In this document: one piece after another, positions 41,376 through 53,400 of the stretch
Numbering within the stretch: the first letter of the stretch is position 1
Layout of the letters: every line of letters starts with the position of its first letter
Source of the DNA: Trissonchulus latispiculum
Taxonomy: Eukaryota > Nematoda > Enoplea > Enoplida > Ironidae
Direction of reading: 5' to 3'
Length of the DNA stretch: 64,000 nt
NCBI GenBank assembly: GCA_030248195.1
Contig: JASAND010013158.1
Span: 1 to 64,000 of the forward strand
Translations under genes and position numbers: made by a program
The notes under the pieces: generated by a model
What the model was told of the DNA's origin: nothing
What the model saw: only the letters and a program-made list of their open reading frames with translations
Databases searched by the model: none

Positions 41376-42113
41376 AAGGTCCCTGCAGTTAAAGTCGGCG
41401 CAAATACCGCCCCTTAGTATTATGTATTATGTACATAAATCGGAAATAAGTTCTTCGTACTGAAAGATAAGATTTCACACATGCATATTTATCAAGCAAA
41501 ATGCGTGGGGGACCGGGGCCGAGCAAACATTCGAGACCTACTGCAGCGACGCAGGAAAAACTATATATAATGGTTACTGATTGAGCCACCAATTTATTTG
41601 TCACTGGACACTGCTTACCACCCAGCGCCTTTAATTAAACTCAAGTTTCATTATTTGAGTTTAATTACGACCGGTCAATGAAATGACTGTTATTCGTTTT
41701 GGAAAGTTCTGATGATGCTATTTTGCCGAAAAAATCGGAGAATTTTGGAGGAGGGCGTGGTTCGCTAAGAAGACAGCTTTACAACGGGCAAAGCGAATGT
41801 CCCACCCGCCTATGTCCCAAACCACATGCGTTCTCTTGGAAAACCGAGCTATGGCTTTGGGGATTTGGGTTGGTGGTCTAAAAGTCCATTCGAAGCAGGG
41901 GTGCTTCTCCACGCAACTCTCCGTTACACCTATGATTTACAAGATTACTCTTTTGTTTAATAAAAGTGCAGTATCTGTCAGTATCAGTATGTGGCAATGC
42001 AGCTCACTAATCACTGCCTTGAGTTAGCTTTTACTCGCGTTGACCGATAACCAAACTATAATTTTGAAATTTTGGAATTTCGCAAGAGGGGGCAGATGTC
42101 AGGGTAATCCATC

Positions 42114-42616
42114 AACGACTGGTACTCTGAGTTGCGAGCCTTGGCTGAACGGTGTGAATGTGGTGGTCTTATTGATAAAATGTTAGGTGATCAGATCGTG
42201 GAAAAGAGGACATCAAGTAGGATTCACCAACGGCTGCGAATAGAAAAAGACCTGGCCCTCGAAAAAGCGCTAAGTCAGGCCCGTCAGATTGAATCCTCAG
42301 TCGTCGAAAAGAAGTCCATGGAGTCAGTCTCCTGTAAAGATTCCGCCGTAAATCTAGTTTCTCAGCAGAGTCTCACAAGATCGTAGAAACGCAAGGCGCA
42401 AGGGAAAGGTCCTGAAGGAGATTCCAGTAACTGTTGCCCGAGCTGTGGTTGTCCCCACGGGTCTTCAGGGAAATGCTCTGCGAAGAAAGCGATTTGCCGT
42501 CTGTGTTTGGGCAGGGCACTTTGCCAGGGCGTCTGTCACAACCTGTTCGGCGTGTAAATCAGGCTGAGCAAACTGAAGAAAAAGAAAAAGGTGAAGAAGA
42601 AATAACGATTATTTAA
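42114..42616 (+). pseudogene. Gypsy gag remnant with zinc-knuckle cysteines
   Basis: ORF 42132-42386 (LRALAERCECGGLIDKMLGDQI...LALEKALSQARQIE) is the typical 3' part of Gypsy Gag. In another frame, 42430-42540 has a Cys-rich zinc-knuckle region. It lies downstream of the 41425-41697 LTR in plus orientation. Confidence 0.6.
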
Positions 42617-42713
42617 ACTTAAAATCTACAACTTTGAACTTTTATTTTTGTTTTTAATGGAAAGGGGACATGTTGCATCCTTGAGATAAGTTCCACCAAG
42701 AGTACATAATACC

Positions 42714-43088
42714 AAGAGTACATAATAGATAAGAGTGTGACAGCTCGCAAGCTCTCTGTTATCAGCTGCAGGTACATGCTCTGCACGCTAACGGCTGACC
42801 CCCCCCAAACGTGTATGCTCACTTCAAACGAATTTGGCCGCTATCTTAGCGTTCTAAAGCTCGAAGCAGACACAAATTAGACGCTCGCAGGCGTTGTGTT
42901 TTCGAGCTTTAACACGTAAAGATACGGCGAGTGAACGTACAGAAACCTGTACTGGGTACTGATTTGTGGGGGGGGGTCACTAGGTACACGTTTGTGTATG
43001 GGGTCAGCCGTTAGCGTGCAGAGCATGTAAATGCAGCTGATAACAGAGAAGCTGCCAGCTGTCATACTCTTATCTATTATGTACTCTT
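42714..43088. mobile_element. Palindromic (foldback) element, copy A
   Basis: Ends AAGAGTACATAATAGATAAG and its complement. Arms of about 100 bp each contain TGACAGCT, CTCTGTTATCAGCTGCA, CTCTGCACGCTAACGGCTGA followed by a C run. The loop repeats TTTAAAGCTCGAA in both orientations. Confidence 0.8.
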
Positions 43089-43090
43089 GA

Positions 43091-43450
43091 TAATACATAA
43101 GAGTATGACAGCAGTCATACTATGTATTATAAGCGTGACACATCCTCTGCACGCTAACGGCTGACCCCCCCCCCCCGCAAATTGGACCCTTCACTTCAAA
43201 CAATTTTGGCCGCTATGAATGTGTTCTAAAGCTCGAAACAGACACAAAACTCGCGCACGTAGTGCTTGTGTTTTCGAGCTTTAGCACATAAACATAGAGC
43301 GAGTGAGCGTACCCCCGTTTCGACTGGGTACTAATTTGCGGGGGGGGGTCACTGGGGTCCAATTTGCGGGGGGGGTCAGCCGTTAGCGTGCAGAGGATGT
43401 GCAAGCTGATAATACATAGAGTATGGCAGCTGTCATACTCTTATGTATTA
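43091..43450. mobile_element. Palindromic (foldback) element, copy B
   Basis: Directly adjoins copy A. Ends TAATACATAAGAGTATGACAG and its complement; arms with CTCTGCACGCTAACGGCTGA then C/G runs and CAATTTGCGGGGG-type sequence. Interior related to copy A. Confidence 0.78.
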
Positions 43451-43757
43451 TGTACTCGTGGTTCCACCAATGAGTACATATACTGTTATGTTCTTTTAAC
43501 AAACTAGAACTAACGTAAGGTGTTTCCAGAGTAATGATTAAAATCAGTTGTTAAGTTTTCAACAAACTACTTGGAAATGTCAGGATAAAAACAACATACT
43601 CGTCAACCAGCAAGATATTTTACTTAGCAATATCATTGTAGTCATCCTATGATATGTTTGGATTCAATCGATTCCATTTAAGCTGGTTGGTTCCAATTCA
43701 AGGTGAAACAAGAAAATTTTCCACTGCACGTATTCTTGCTTGACTCCAATTATTTAA

Positions 43758-43763
43758 TTTATT
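43758..43763 (-). promoter_or_regulatory. Polyadenylation signal of the M13 peptidase gene
   Basis: AATAAA on the minus strand about 95 nt after the stop codon at 43857-43859. Confidence 0.5.
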
Positions 43764-43856
43764 TCATTTTTGCTTGAAGCAACAGAAAGCTCAAAGCCAG
43801 TTTCTGTAAACTGTTATATTTCATTGGATTTTGTTTCACATTTTCCAATTTAATGT

Positions 43857-45532
43857 TTAGGCCCAAACATTGCAGCGGTCTTCAGCATTGGGATACATAT
43901 GTTGTCCTCGTTTACAGTTCCAGGCTTCTCCGAAAGCATCATAATTTCGTAATGGCCCAATGATTCGAAATGGTCCGGGTGAATGCGACAATGTAGCTGC
44001 ATCTTTGGCACCTTCCGCCGTGTAAGAAGAGCAATAGGTTTGAGCGTAGCTGAGGAAAAATTGCTGATCCAAACTATACCTGTCCAATCCGGGGATTGGT
44101 TTTTCAGCTCTGTGTCGTCTCAAAAAGATTTTAAAGGCGGCATGGGCCAGTTTGACTGCCAAATTGTCCGCGGTATTATCATAAACGGCTTCTGCAAAAT
44201 CCCTCAGGCAGATTGGTTTACCTTCTTCATCCTTCAGTGGAAAACAAAATTTAGCATACTCCTTCTCCAGACACTTTGTCACCGTCTCCTCGAAAATTCC
44301 CATTAGATCATGCGTGAGAACCGATTTTCTCAACCTGCCTTCCCAATCATAGAATATGCCCCTTTGATCAAATGCGTGCCCTATTTCATGACTCATAATC
44401 CCTCCGAGTGTGGCAAAATTGTAGAGAAACGGGAAATCCACGCGAAATAAGGGATCGCGTAAAATTCCGGCTAACACACTAAGACCATTTCGGTCACGAT
44501 TATATTCCGCATTAGCAGAATGAATCGTGAAATCATCTGGAAAGTCTTCCCGAGTTTTAGGTTTCACAAAACTGTCAAAATATTTTTCGAGGTTAAGTGC
44601 TGAAAACTGTTTGTAGATATGAAAAAATGGTAAGTCTGAGGTTATTTCAAGTGACTCGTAGTAGGTATTTAAGCTTAAGTCAGATTCAATCCATAAGGGA
44701 TAGCCAAAATTGTATACAATAGAATCGATTTTTCTTAGGATACGCTCCCTTGACTCCTTATTTAGCCAGGAAATGCTCCCCATTACAGCTCTGTAGGCAT
44801 CTATTATGTTGGCCATCATGGTACGCAGGACACGCTCAGCGTCGTGTGGGACATAGGCGTCAGAAAAGGCTCTGCCTGTGGCATACATAGCGTTGTCCTC
44901 AAGCATGAAAACACAAACTGACTCTGTCGTAATTTTCAAGAGATCGTTATACTCTGCCATCAGTTGGGATCGAATTCTCGGATCTAAATAAGCCAAATGA
45001 TAGTAGACAAACCGCCAGACAATATAATTCTGAATGACGTCTTGGCTAGTATTCTGGAGTAATTCCATGGTATTTGTCAGATGATTTTCGTCAACGTGAT
45101 AGGTAAAGTCTCTAGACAAGCCCTTGTAAACCCTCTCACTTTCCACCGTGCTTAGATATAGGTCCCAATTAAACGTTGGCCACTTTTTCTTCATTTGACT
45201 TATTGTTAGTGATGTCTCTCGGTACCAGTGGCCCTTGCTGACTTCAAAAACTTTCTTCTCGAATAGTACCATTTCGGAAACGTTGAACGCAGTTGCATTC
45301 TTATCATGGGCTGATTCAGGAATGTGAGCAGCCACAATTTCAATCAATTTTGTAGCCATTCTTTCATATTTCTTCAGGTACATTGGTGTGATAAAAACAT
45401 CATAATCTATGGGGAAATCAGTTTGGGGAAAAATATTAATTTGTCCAAAGTCAACATTAGTTTCCAGAATAGCACTGATCAAAGCATGGTGGTAAACCAA
45501 TGCCATGGATTTTTCTATGGGCTGCTGAATTT
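43857..45532 (-). CDS. Terminal exon of the M13 peptidase gene
   Basis: About 558 codons from an acceptor CGTTTTAG to TAA, uninterrupted. It encodes most of the ectodomain including the catalytic domain. Starting in phase 1 it fits the donor at 53122 (codon split G|AA). Confidence 0.88.
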
Positions 45533-47389
45533 CTAAAACGAACATACGTAAACTTAAAAACATATAACATGGAGTTACTTCATCTGAAATTAACATTCGG
45601 ACCAGCTAGATTGGGCAGGATAAAGTTCAATTGGGGTCACTATTTACAATAAGTGTAAAAAAGAAACAAGGTGTACCTGGATCACGACATGACCACCAAC
45701 GACTCAAAAAGGATGTTCTAATCAGAAGATGAATGGGGGGGATCCATCATGAAAACTTTTATGGTCAGGGAGTCTGCTCATTTTCCTTTTGCCAAATATA
45801 TTATGTCCTGCACATCGAGTTTAAATTTCGAGTAGCTTCGTTCATTGCTCAACGAGTAACCGGTGATTAACTGCATGCAATTTGAAAATGGGTGAAAAGG
45901 ACGGTGCCGCAGCATAAAAGCAATTTATACCTGAATATCCTGGAATAAGAAGCTTCATTCGGTTGGATGTTTGATACCTGATGTAAACCTAGAATATAGG
46001 GTAGCTTTTAATCGGGAAAGTTTGCTTTAGGACTTTATTTAGTGATTTTATGGAGTAGCACCGTCGCTGGAAGACCTTGACAACGACAATCATTTAAGCC
46101 GTCGATAACCGGAATGTGGCGCATCTGCAGGCTTATGGTCCAAGAAGCAAAAATGTTCCTGACAGACATTGAGATCTTTCGATTGATATAAAAGTAAACA
46201 TATTTGAAAAATCGCTATTTTTGAGATTATGGTTGTCAAACCCTCATCTTTGGCACCAGCGACCAATTGGGTGTACAAACCTGCGCAATTTGTACCCAAG
46301 CTTGACCTAAAGTCATCAGTAATGGTGCGCAAATAAGTCTAAGATTTTATAGGTCTGTGTGGCCAGAGCTATATGTTATTTGCCAAAATAAGCGAATTTC
46401 TGAAATTTTGCTAAAACCTCAGATTTCTGCGCCTGAGAAATATCGAAATCGGGCAGAGCTAACCTGGATCAATTTTTATCATTCGAAATGTCTTGGCATA
46501 AGCTGTGATTTGTAGGAAGCAGAACTTTTAATTAGTCCTCACAGCTTTCAGAATATTTCATCAAAGTTGCTGACCTCCAATTCAAAACAGTCAAATTTGG
46601 CTGTTCAGAAACTTTAATAATTGATCAAAAAATTTTGAAGGCTCAAATTAAATTTCTGCTTGCTACAAATCACCCTTCGAGATCGTATTTATAATGTAAT
46701 TTAATGTAAAATAAACGTTGAACTGCTGCGTTTTGCCATTGGCGAGATTGCTCTGTCGCACCGAAAGATAATAACTTTTTTGGTTTCCTATGTTTATCAC
46801 ATGACGACCTCCACTTTAAATTACACTTTAAAAACTAAAATAAATTTTTTCGGTAGACTTTACTTGGATTTCCGATACCTCTATCAAATACTTGGGGAAT
46901 CTTTTTTAATTATTTTGAAATACCTTTTTGATTTAGAAAAATTAGCAAACAAGTACGCGCAACCTGATTTTTGCCTGCTTTTCTCTACTTCATCAAACGA
47001 TTACTTTGGCTTAGGAAGGAACCATGTTTTCTGTCCATGTGGTCTTTGCTTCTCCGCCTTTTGTCCGTATGTAGAAACGGTCTGCGGAGAGCAGCATTTT
47101 TCGGTTCACAAGAAGAGCCACAATAATGCTGAGCCACTTAAAAAACGATTACTTTAGCTAGAACGCAGCAATCGGGGCAACTAAAAAAGGCTCTCTGAGT
47201 ATTTATGTGTATAACACACCTGTTAAAGGGCAGTTTTCCAGTGTGCATATTAAATGCTCCACAATCGCTGGAAAAACCCGGTCGCATATTTGCAAAACTA
47301 CTTTTTCAATCATTACAGAAACAGAAGTGCCTATTTAATACCTAATAGCTATTTTATTGCAAATAATGCTAGTTGCTATTCAGAAATTA

Positions 47390-47431
<42 letters not shown>

Positions 47432-47434
47432 TTA

Positions 47435-47479
<45 letters not shown>

Positions 47480-50400
47480 TTAATTATTATTATTAGTATT
47501 AATTATTATTTTAGTATTAATATTATTATTGTTAATAGTAATTATTATTAATAATAATATTATTTATTTATTATTTATTATTTTAGTTACTATTTAGCTG
47601 CTAGCCAGCTGTCAAAAGTCGGCTAAATCCACCCTGAACGAAAACGTCGGATTTTCGAAACAGGATTGCGCTGAGGCTGCTAGAACGCTAAAAGAAGCAA
47701 TTTTGAAAATTTTCATCTGTAACGAGGCAATGCATCTTGTGTCAGTTTTGCTTCATTAATAAATATAAAATTCTTGACGTCTTGACTATAACGTCACAAA
47801 ATCCTAGTTGTCATGCCCAATAACCTTAAGCTATACAAAACTTTGTTATTTTTCTCTTACCCAAATTTACTCTAAATATAGTTCACATTTTCTCTCTATA
47901 GTTTAGTTTCGCTCATTCTTGCACTGCAGATTGCAGACGTTGTGCTCCTGCACGTTGCTTACTTAGACCTCTAATCTTCAAATTCCATGCATTGTTGTGG
48001 TCTTTGGGCCTTTCCTCTTAACTGAGGTTCTCATAGTATCTGCTAATCATTTGACTAATGAACCTCTTAACTGAGGCAGTGTACCAGTTATCAGTAACCG
48101 CATCATTAGATCAGTAATCCTCTTAATTTGAGGTTATGTTATGTTTTTTTACTATCGTAAGAATTACCCTCTTAAGTGAGGCGGTGCTAGTAGTTACTGA
48201 TTAAATTGTTGTAAGACATTCGCACTTTCTCTCCCTTTTCTTGAGCATACCCGGCCAAATCCTACTCTCGACTCGGCTGTACGTTACATCTGGTGGCAGC
48301 GGTGGGATCATCAGGATTAACACTGGATGACCCAACGGAGCCCGCCTCAAATCCGGAAAGCCTTCGTATCAGCCCAAGCTACTCAAGCTACTACAGGCGC
48401 AACTGGTGCACCGCCACTTTCAACGGCCGCAAGCTCTTCTGCCGCTTCTGAGTCCTCAAGCCCAGGATTGCCGAGAAGACTGCTAACGCCTGAAGAACTT
48501 CAGGATCAGATTAGAAATCAAACCTACCAGATTCATCAGGATCGCACCAACCTAAACAGCCTCAATCCCAACTTCACTGGTCTATTAAAGGACGTTGCCA
48601 CCCTACGACTGAGCTTGATCAGAACCTCAGCCAGGTCAGACAGGACCTCCTTACTGTCCGAACCGGCGTTGACAGCATCGATCCGCAGTTCATTTCTGCC
48701 CTCCAACAACAAAACCCAGTACAACAGGTTCAGAATCTCCAAGCCACTATAAATCAACTTGCTAATCACGGAATTGCCATGCCTGGTGGTCAGTCAGATC
48801 GATTAGATTTTCCAAGAAAATGCTATTTCGTTATTCTACGGCAGTCCAACTGAGAACATCAAGAATTGGTTCTCGATCTTTGAGGTAGTGGCAGAAGCCC
48901 AGCAATATGATGATGCCACGAAAGCCAGACTAGTTCCAGTCTATTTTCGGGAACAAGCCCAGAAAAGGTTGGCACAGCTGGATCCCACGATTAAAGCGGA
49001 CTACCCACAACTGAAGGATGCTCTCATCAATGCCTTGGAAAGAAAGGAAGCGCAGATTTTGGCAAGCCTTAGCTTGGTCTCCAGGCAGCAGCGCCCTAAT
49101 GAGTGCATCGCAGATTTTACCTGGCAGCTCCAGAAATTGGCCGACGACGGTTATCCAAATATGGCTTCTGATGCAAAAGATGCATTACTGTTCCGCAGTT
49201 TTCTGCATAATCTGCACCCCTATTATCAGCGAGCCTTGTTCCCCTTGAATCCTACTGGATTTCAAGAAGCCGTGCAGAAAGCACAACAACTGGAAGCACT
49301 GGAGAATCTGCACCCGCAACCTGCGCCAACTTCTCTGGTAGCACCTCTGCGGCTAGTTTCGATTGGGTCTTTTGCCGCAGCTGTGCCATTAGCAGCGGCC
49401 TCAGTTGACCATACTACAAATGTCACTTCTTCCCTTCAAAAGTCCTTTGAACAGCTGCAAGAGCAAGTCAGAAATCTTGCTCTTGACGTCCACAGCAACC
49501 GGAACAGTCCGCAGCGATACGATGGTAGAGATTCCCGCCGAGACGAACAACCCCGAAGACTCACGACAGATTTTCGACCAATTTGTCAGTACTGTGGTCG
49601 ACCAGGCCACTATGCTGCAGCATGCCGACAAAGACAAGCTCAGACGCAGCAGATGCAAAATCCCCCTAATGGGAATGACGGATTTCAACAAGCCGGAAGA
49701 TATCTGTCCTCAAATGGACAGTGAACCGTCCTGGACTTCTCAGACCGTCACAGCCACCACCAAATATGCGTGCTCGTCGACGAATCAACGCAATCAACGT
49801 CAGAATGCCGTTGGAAACCGAAACCGAAAACAGATCGTCACAATGGGCTGAAAGGGAATGACGTTTGATGGACGATTTAGCACAAGAACGCGAGATGAAC
49901 CAGATTATTTCAGAACAAAATCGTTATCGCAGCTGACAGATCATACTCCAGACTCCCTGAACTGTGCGACGACAGCACCTGCAAAAAGTTGTGACGACTG
50001 GGTCATGAAGCCAGTCTCTTCGCCGACCTCACAGAAACGATGTTTGGCGAGTCTCAGTGGTTTCCTTCTGTTGCTCAGCCTGCTATTCGGTGCAGTGAAA
50101 GGCGATAATGCCCTGATCGCACCAGAACATCCGATGCTTTGCCTATCGGATGAAGGCAAAACGTTTTGGAAACTGCCTGAACCTCTTCAGTGTGAAGTTA
50201 TGAAAACAAAGAATTATCTCCATTGCTGGTTTTTGCTAAATTCATCGAAAGAGTTGTGTGAATTAACACCCTGCCAGCCCAATTTGTAGACCATCTTATC
50301 TCCTACTACGACCATGGACACGATGCTGACGATATTTTTGTCAACCAGAAACTGAACTTTAGCAGTTCGTTCACTACAGCAAATCAAAAGTGACATATCC

Positions 50401-53400
50401 GGAAAAGGCTAAGCAGGAGCCGTCCTACTCACGTGTCCAGTAAATTCCCGAAGTCGGAAAGATCTGCTGCAACAAAGAAACGAGCGACAGGATCCCCTCC
50501 GCGTCCATGCAAGTTCTGCTCCGGCAGCACTCACTGGGAGTCGTCCTGCCCAAAAAGGGTAAAGAATTTGCAACAAAAGGTAAGCATGTATTAACGCTGT
50601 TTGCTGTGAAATCAAAAACCCTCAAAAAAGTATGTGGAGCCTTACATTCTGAAACTTTGCAGGTCAAGAAATCTCCCCCAACCATAAAAGATCCTGTCCT
50701 GTTACCAAAAATTGATAACATGACACTGGGCACGAGAGCTGAAATAAGCACCCTTTCGAAACCCGTGGTTTCGAACCTTCTGAGCCACGGATCGCTCGCC
50801 GGTACTGGGGAATTCGTTTGTCTGCTCATAGCCTAAGACGAGCCAGCTCAAGCATCTCTGTACCAAGGTCAGGTCACTCTTCAACCTTCACCAGGCGAGA
50901 CTTCAACACGGGCTACTGTTTTCTTCGCAGTAGTAGAATATTTTTGTTATCCGTAGAAACCGCCGGACAACTGGGTCTTGATTGTTTTTGGCGTCTACAA
51001 CCGGCCTCCGGTCCCTGCGCTGGCTCTGCTGTTTAAAAACGGCCTTTCGCCAGCTGAAACTTCGTCATTCGGTGTATAACCTTCTTGGGCTACGACATTG
51101 AGGGCGGTATGATTCAGGTAGTCGGAAGCGTCAGGCCTTGCCGCCGATTACCACCAGTAGGCCGATGGAGTTGCTGGCACTTGATACCGTTCATCTTCCA
51201 CAGAGTAATAAAGGGGACAGGTATGTACTGGCAGCCATTGTCATCTTCAGCAAGTTCGTGTTAGCCGATACCATACTGAAGATTTGCAACGACGCTGTCG
51301 CGATTGCTCTGCGTTCCTTCTTTAATATCGTTGGCCAACCAGCAAGAGTGTTGACAGACCTAGACAGCTGAACACACACACGCACGCACACACGCACACG
51401 GTATGTATTTACATTGCATTTATATTACATTCCGTTCCGCCTTCATTTTGCTTCCTGACCAAAATGACAGCAGAACAATTTAAGGTTTTTAATTTATGGG
51501 AAAATCGAATTCTTGAAGACACTGTTTTTCTACCAGGCTTGGGCACTTTCGGTTTGAATACTGTGCACGTTACTCAAAAAGCTTGCATTCGGCCAATAGG
51601 TAATTCTTGGGCTGTATTGGCAATGTTCCTAATACTGCTGTTCCATAAAATATTTTGTTGTACTAATTTTGCAGAATGACAGCAACATTTATATTTTTCT
51701 AAGAAATTATTTCATAATTTTGCATTCCACATTCGACATAATTGTCGAAAACTATTTGAATGTTTAATGTGAAGAAAAAATTAATGTAATTGTTGCTGCA
51801 CCAGAATGCTCTCGGTTTGTAGGAAGACCATCGCAAGGTTCAAGAATTATATTTGCTTGTCATACCGTTCCGCTCACCTGTGTAAAAACGTTTGCATTAC
51901 TCTTCCAGCAAAGCGAGAGCATTATGATGCAGCAACATTTAATGCCTTTTACCCTCGCGTTAAAAATGTCCCAATACTTTCTACAATAATGTCGGGGTCG
52001 TAATTTTTGAAATTTTTCTCAGCAAGATTGAAAAGTTACAGTCAATTAATAAGAGAAATACAACAGAAAGTATTATTCGGAGGGAACGTTGCCAATTAAA
52101 CTCAGATTGAAATATTGAACAATTCCGAAATCTCAAAAGGAAACTCTTAAGGATTAAAAACCATTTTACAGCAGAACTTGCTGAATTGGAAATGAAGAAA
52201 AGATACAGTTAATACAAATAAATTAAGGTCATAAATGGCTTCGTTGCCAGGTCCAAATCTGTGTGCAATATTTCGAAGTTACTGCTGCGAGGTGTATTTT
52301 CGATGGACTGACTTATAAGGTTTTTCAAGGTTGTGAAATGATAAGTAATAGAAACGTCTAGGTCTAAAGGTCGATTGGCCTTCAAAATCACAAATATGCT
52401 TCTTTACATAACATCACATACGTAAAACTACCAAATCCAAATCAAATCTAGGTCAGCTTTTGGTCCGATTATAAGCCATCAGGAGAGCCAAATTAATATA
52501 AGGGGACCCCGGATTCATCCCTGCTGTATACAATCCCATATCTTATATCTTATTTCACATATCTCATATCTTATTTACCATTTATGTTAGGCCGTTACTT
52601 GAAACTGCCTCTGAAGTCTGGAATCCCTTATAAAGGATCCATATAACTGTTATCGAAAATGTTCAAAAACGCTTTACGGCAACTATTTTAAGCAATCTTA
52701 ATTTAAATTATGAAGAGCGCTGTTTATATTTGCAAACGCAGACTCTACAACTCCGTAGAAAATTTAAAGATTTAGTTATGGTCTATAAGATTATACATGG
52801 TATCATTGACATTAATTTTGATGAACTCTTTATTTTTCAAAGTAACGTTTCCTCGAGAACTACTCGAGGTCATATGTTTAAACTTAGAGTACCGAAAAAT
52901 AACCTGACCGTTGTCAAAAATTTATTTCATAACCGCGTGATAATGGATTGGAATGCTCTCCCAGCAGGTGTGGTCGACTCAGTTTCACTGCCCTCTTTTA
53001 AGAGGGCTCTCTGTGAGGCACTGTTTGATGTTAGGCGTGCAGTGCAGTAATGTTGCACTTGTTTGTTAAGTTTGTTAACCGTTTGTTTAATTAAATTGAA
53101 TTGAATTGAATTGAATCTTACCGGGCATTAAGCCAACAATAGGCCAGCCTCCAAGTTCGGGCAACTTCGACACCACAAAGTCTACGGTGGTATAACCTGA
53201 TGTGGAGCCATTGTCACTTATACAAGAATTGAATGCAGCCTGCAGCTTGTAGCGCCATGAGTGCTGAAATTCATCGGTCACTTGCAAACCTTTGATTACT
53301 GATACCAGATCAACCTCGTTTTGATCAGAGAGTTCTTCCATAACAAATCGGTTATCTAGAAAAGAACACTTGTTAAGCCAATCAACTACCCGCTGCCACC

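Larger units (their letters stand above)
37145..41697. mobile_element. Scrambled Gypsy element between two related LTRs
   Basis: LTR-like direct repeats at 37145-37410 and 41425-41697 (shared ATATTTATCAAGCAAAATGC, CCGGGGCCGAGCAAACATTC, ACTATATATAATGGTTACTG, GACCGGTCAAT). Inside, integrase is on the plus strand (37720-38760) but RT/RNase H on the minus strand (39780-41375), so this is not a simple insertion. Inversion or nesting of two copies must have happened. Confidence 0.65.

Noticed and set aside
47254..47551. Tyr- or Ile-rich frames
   Set aside because: Translation of the TTA microsatellite.
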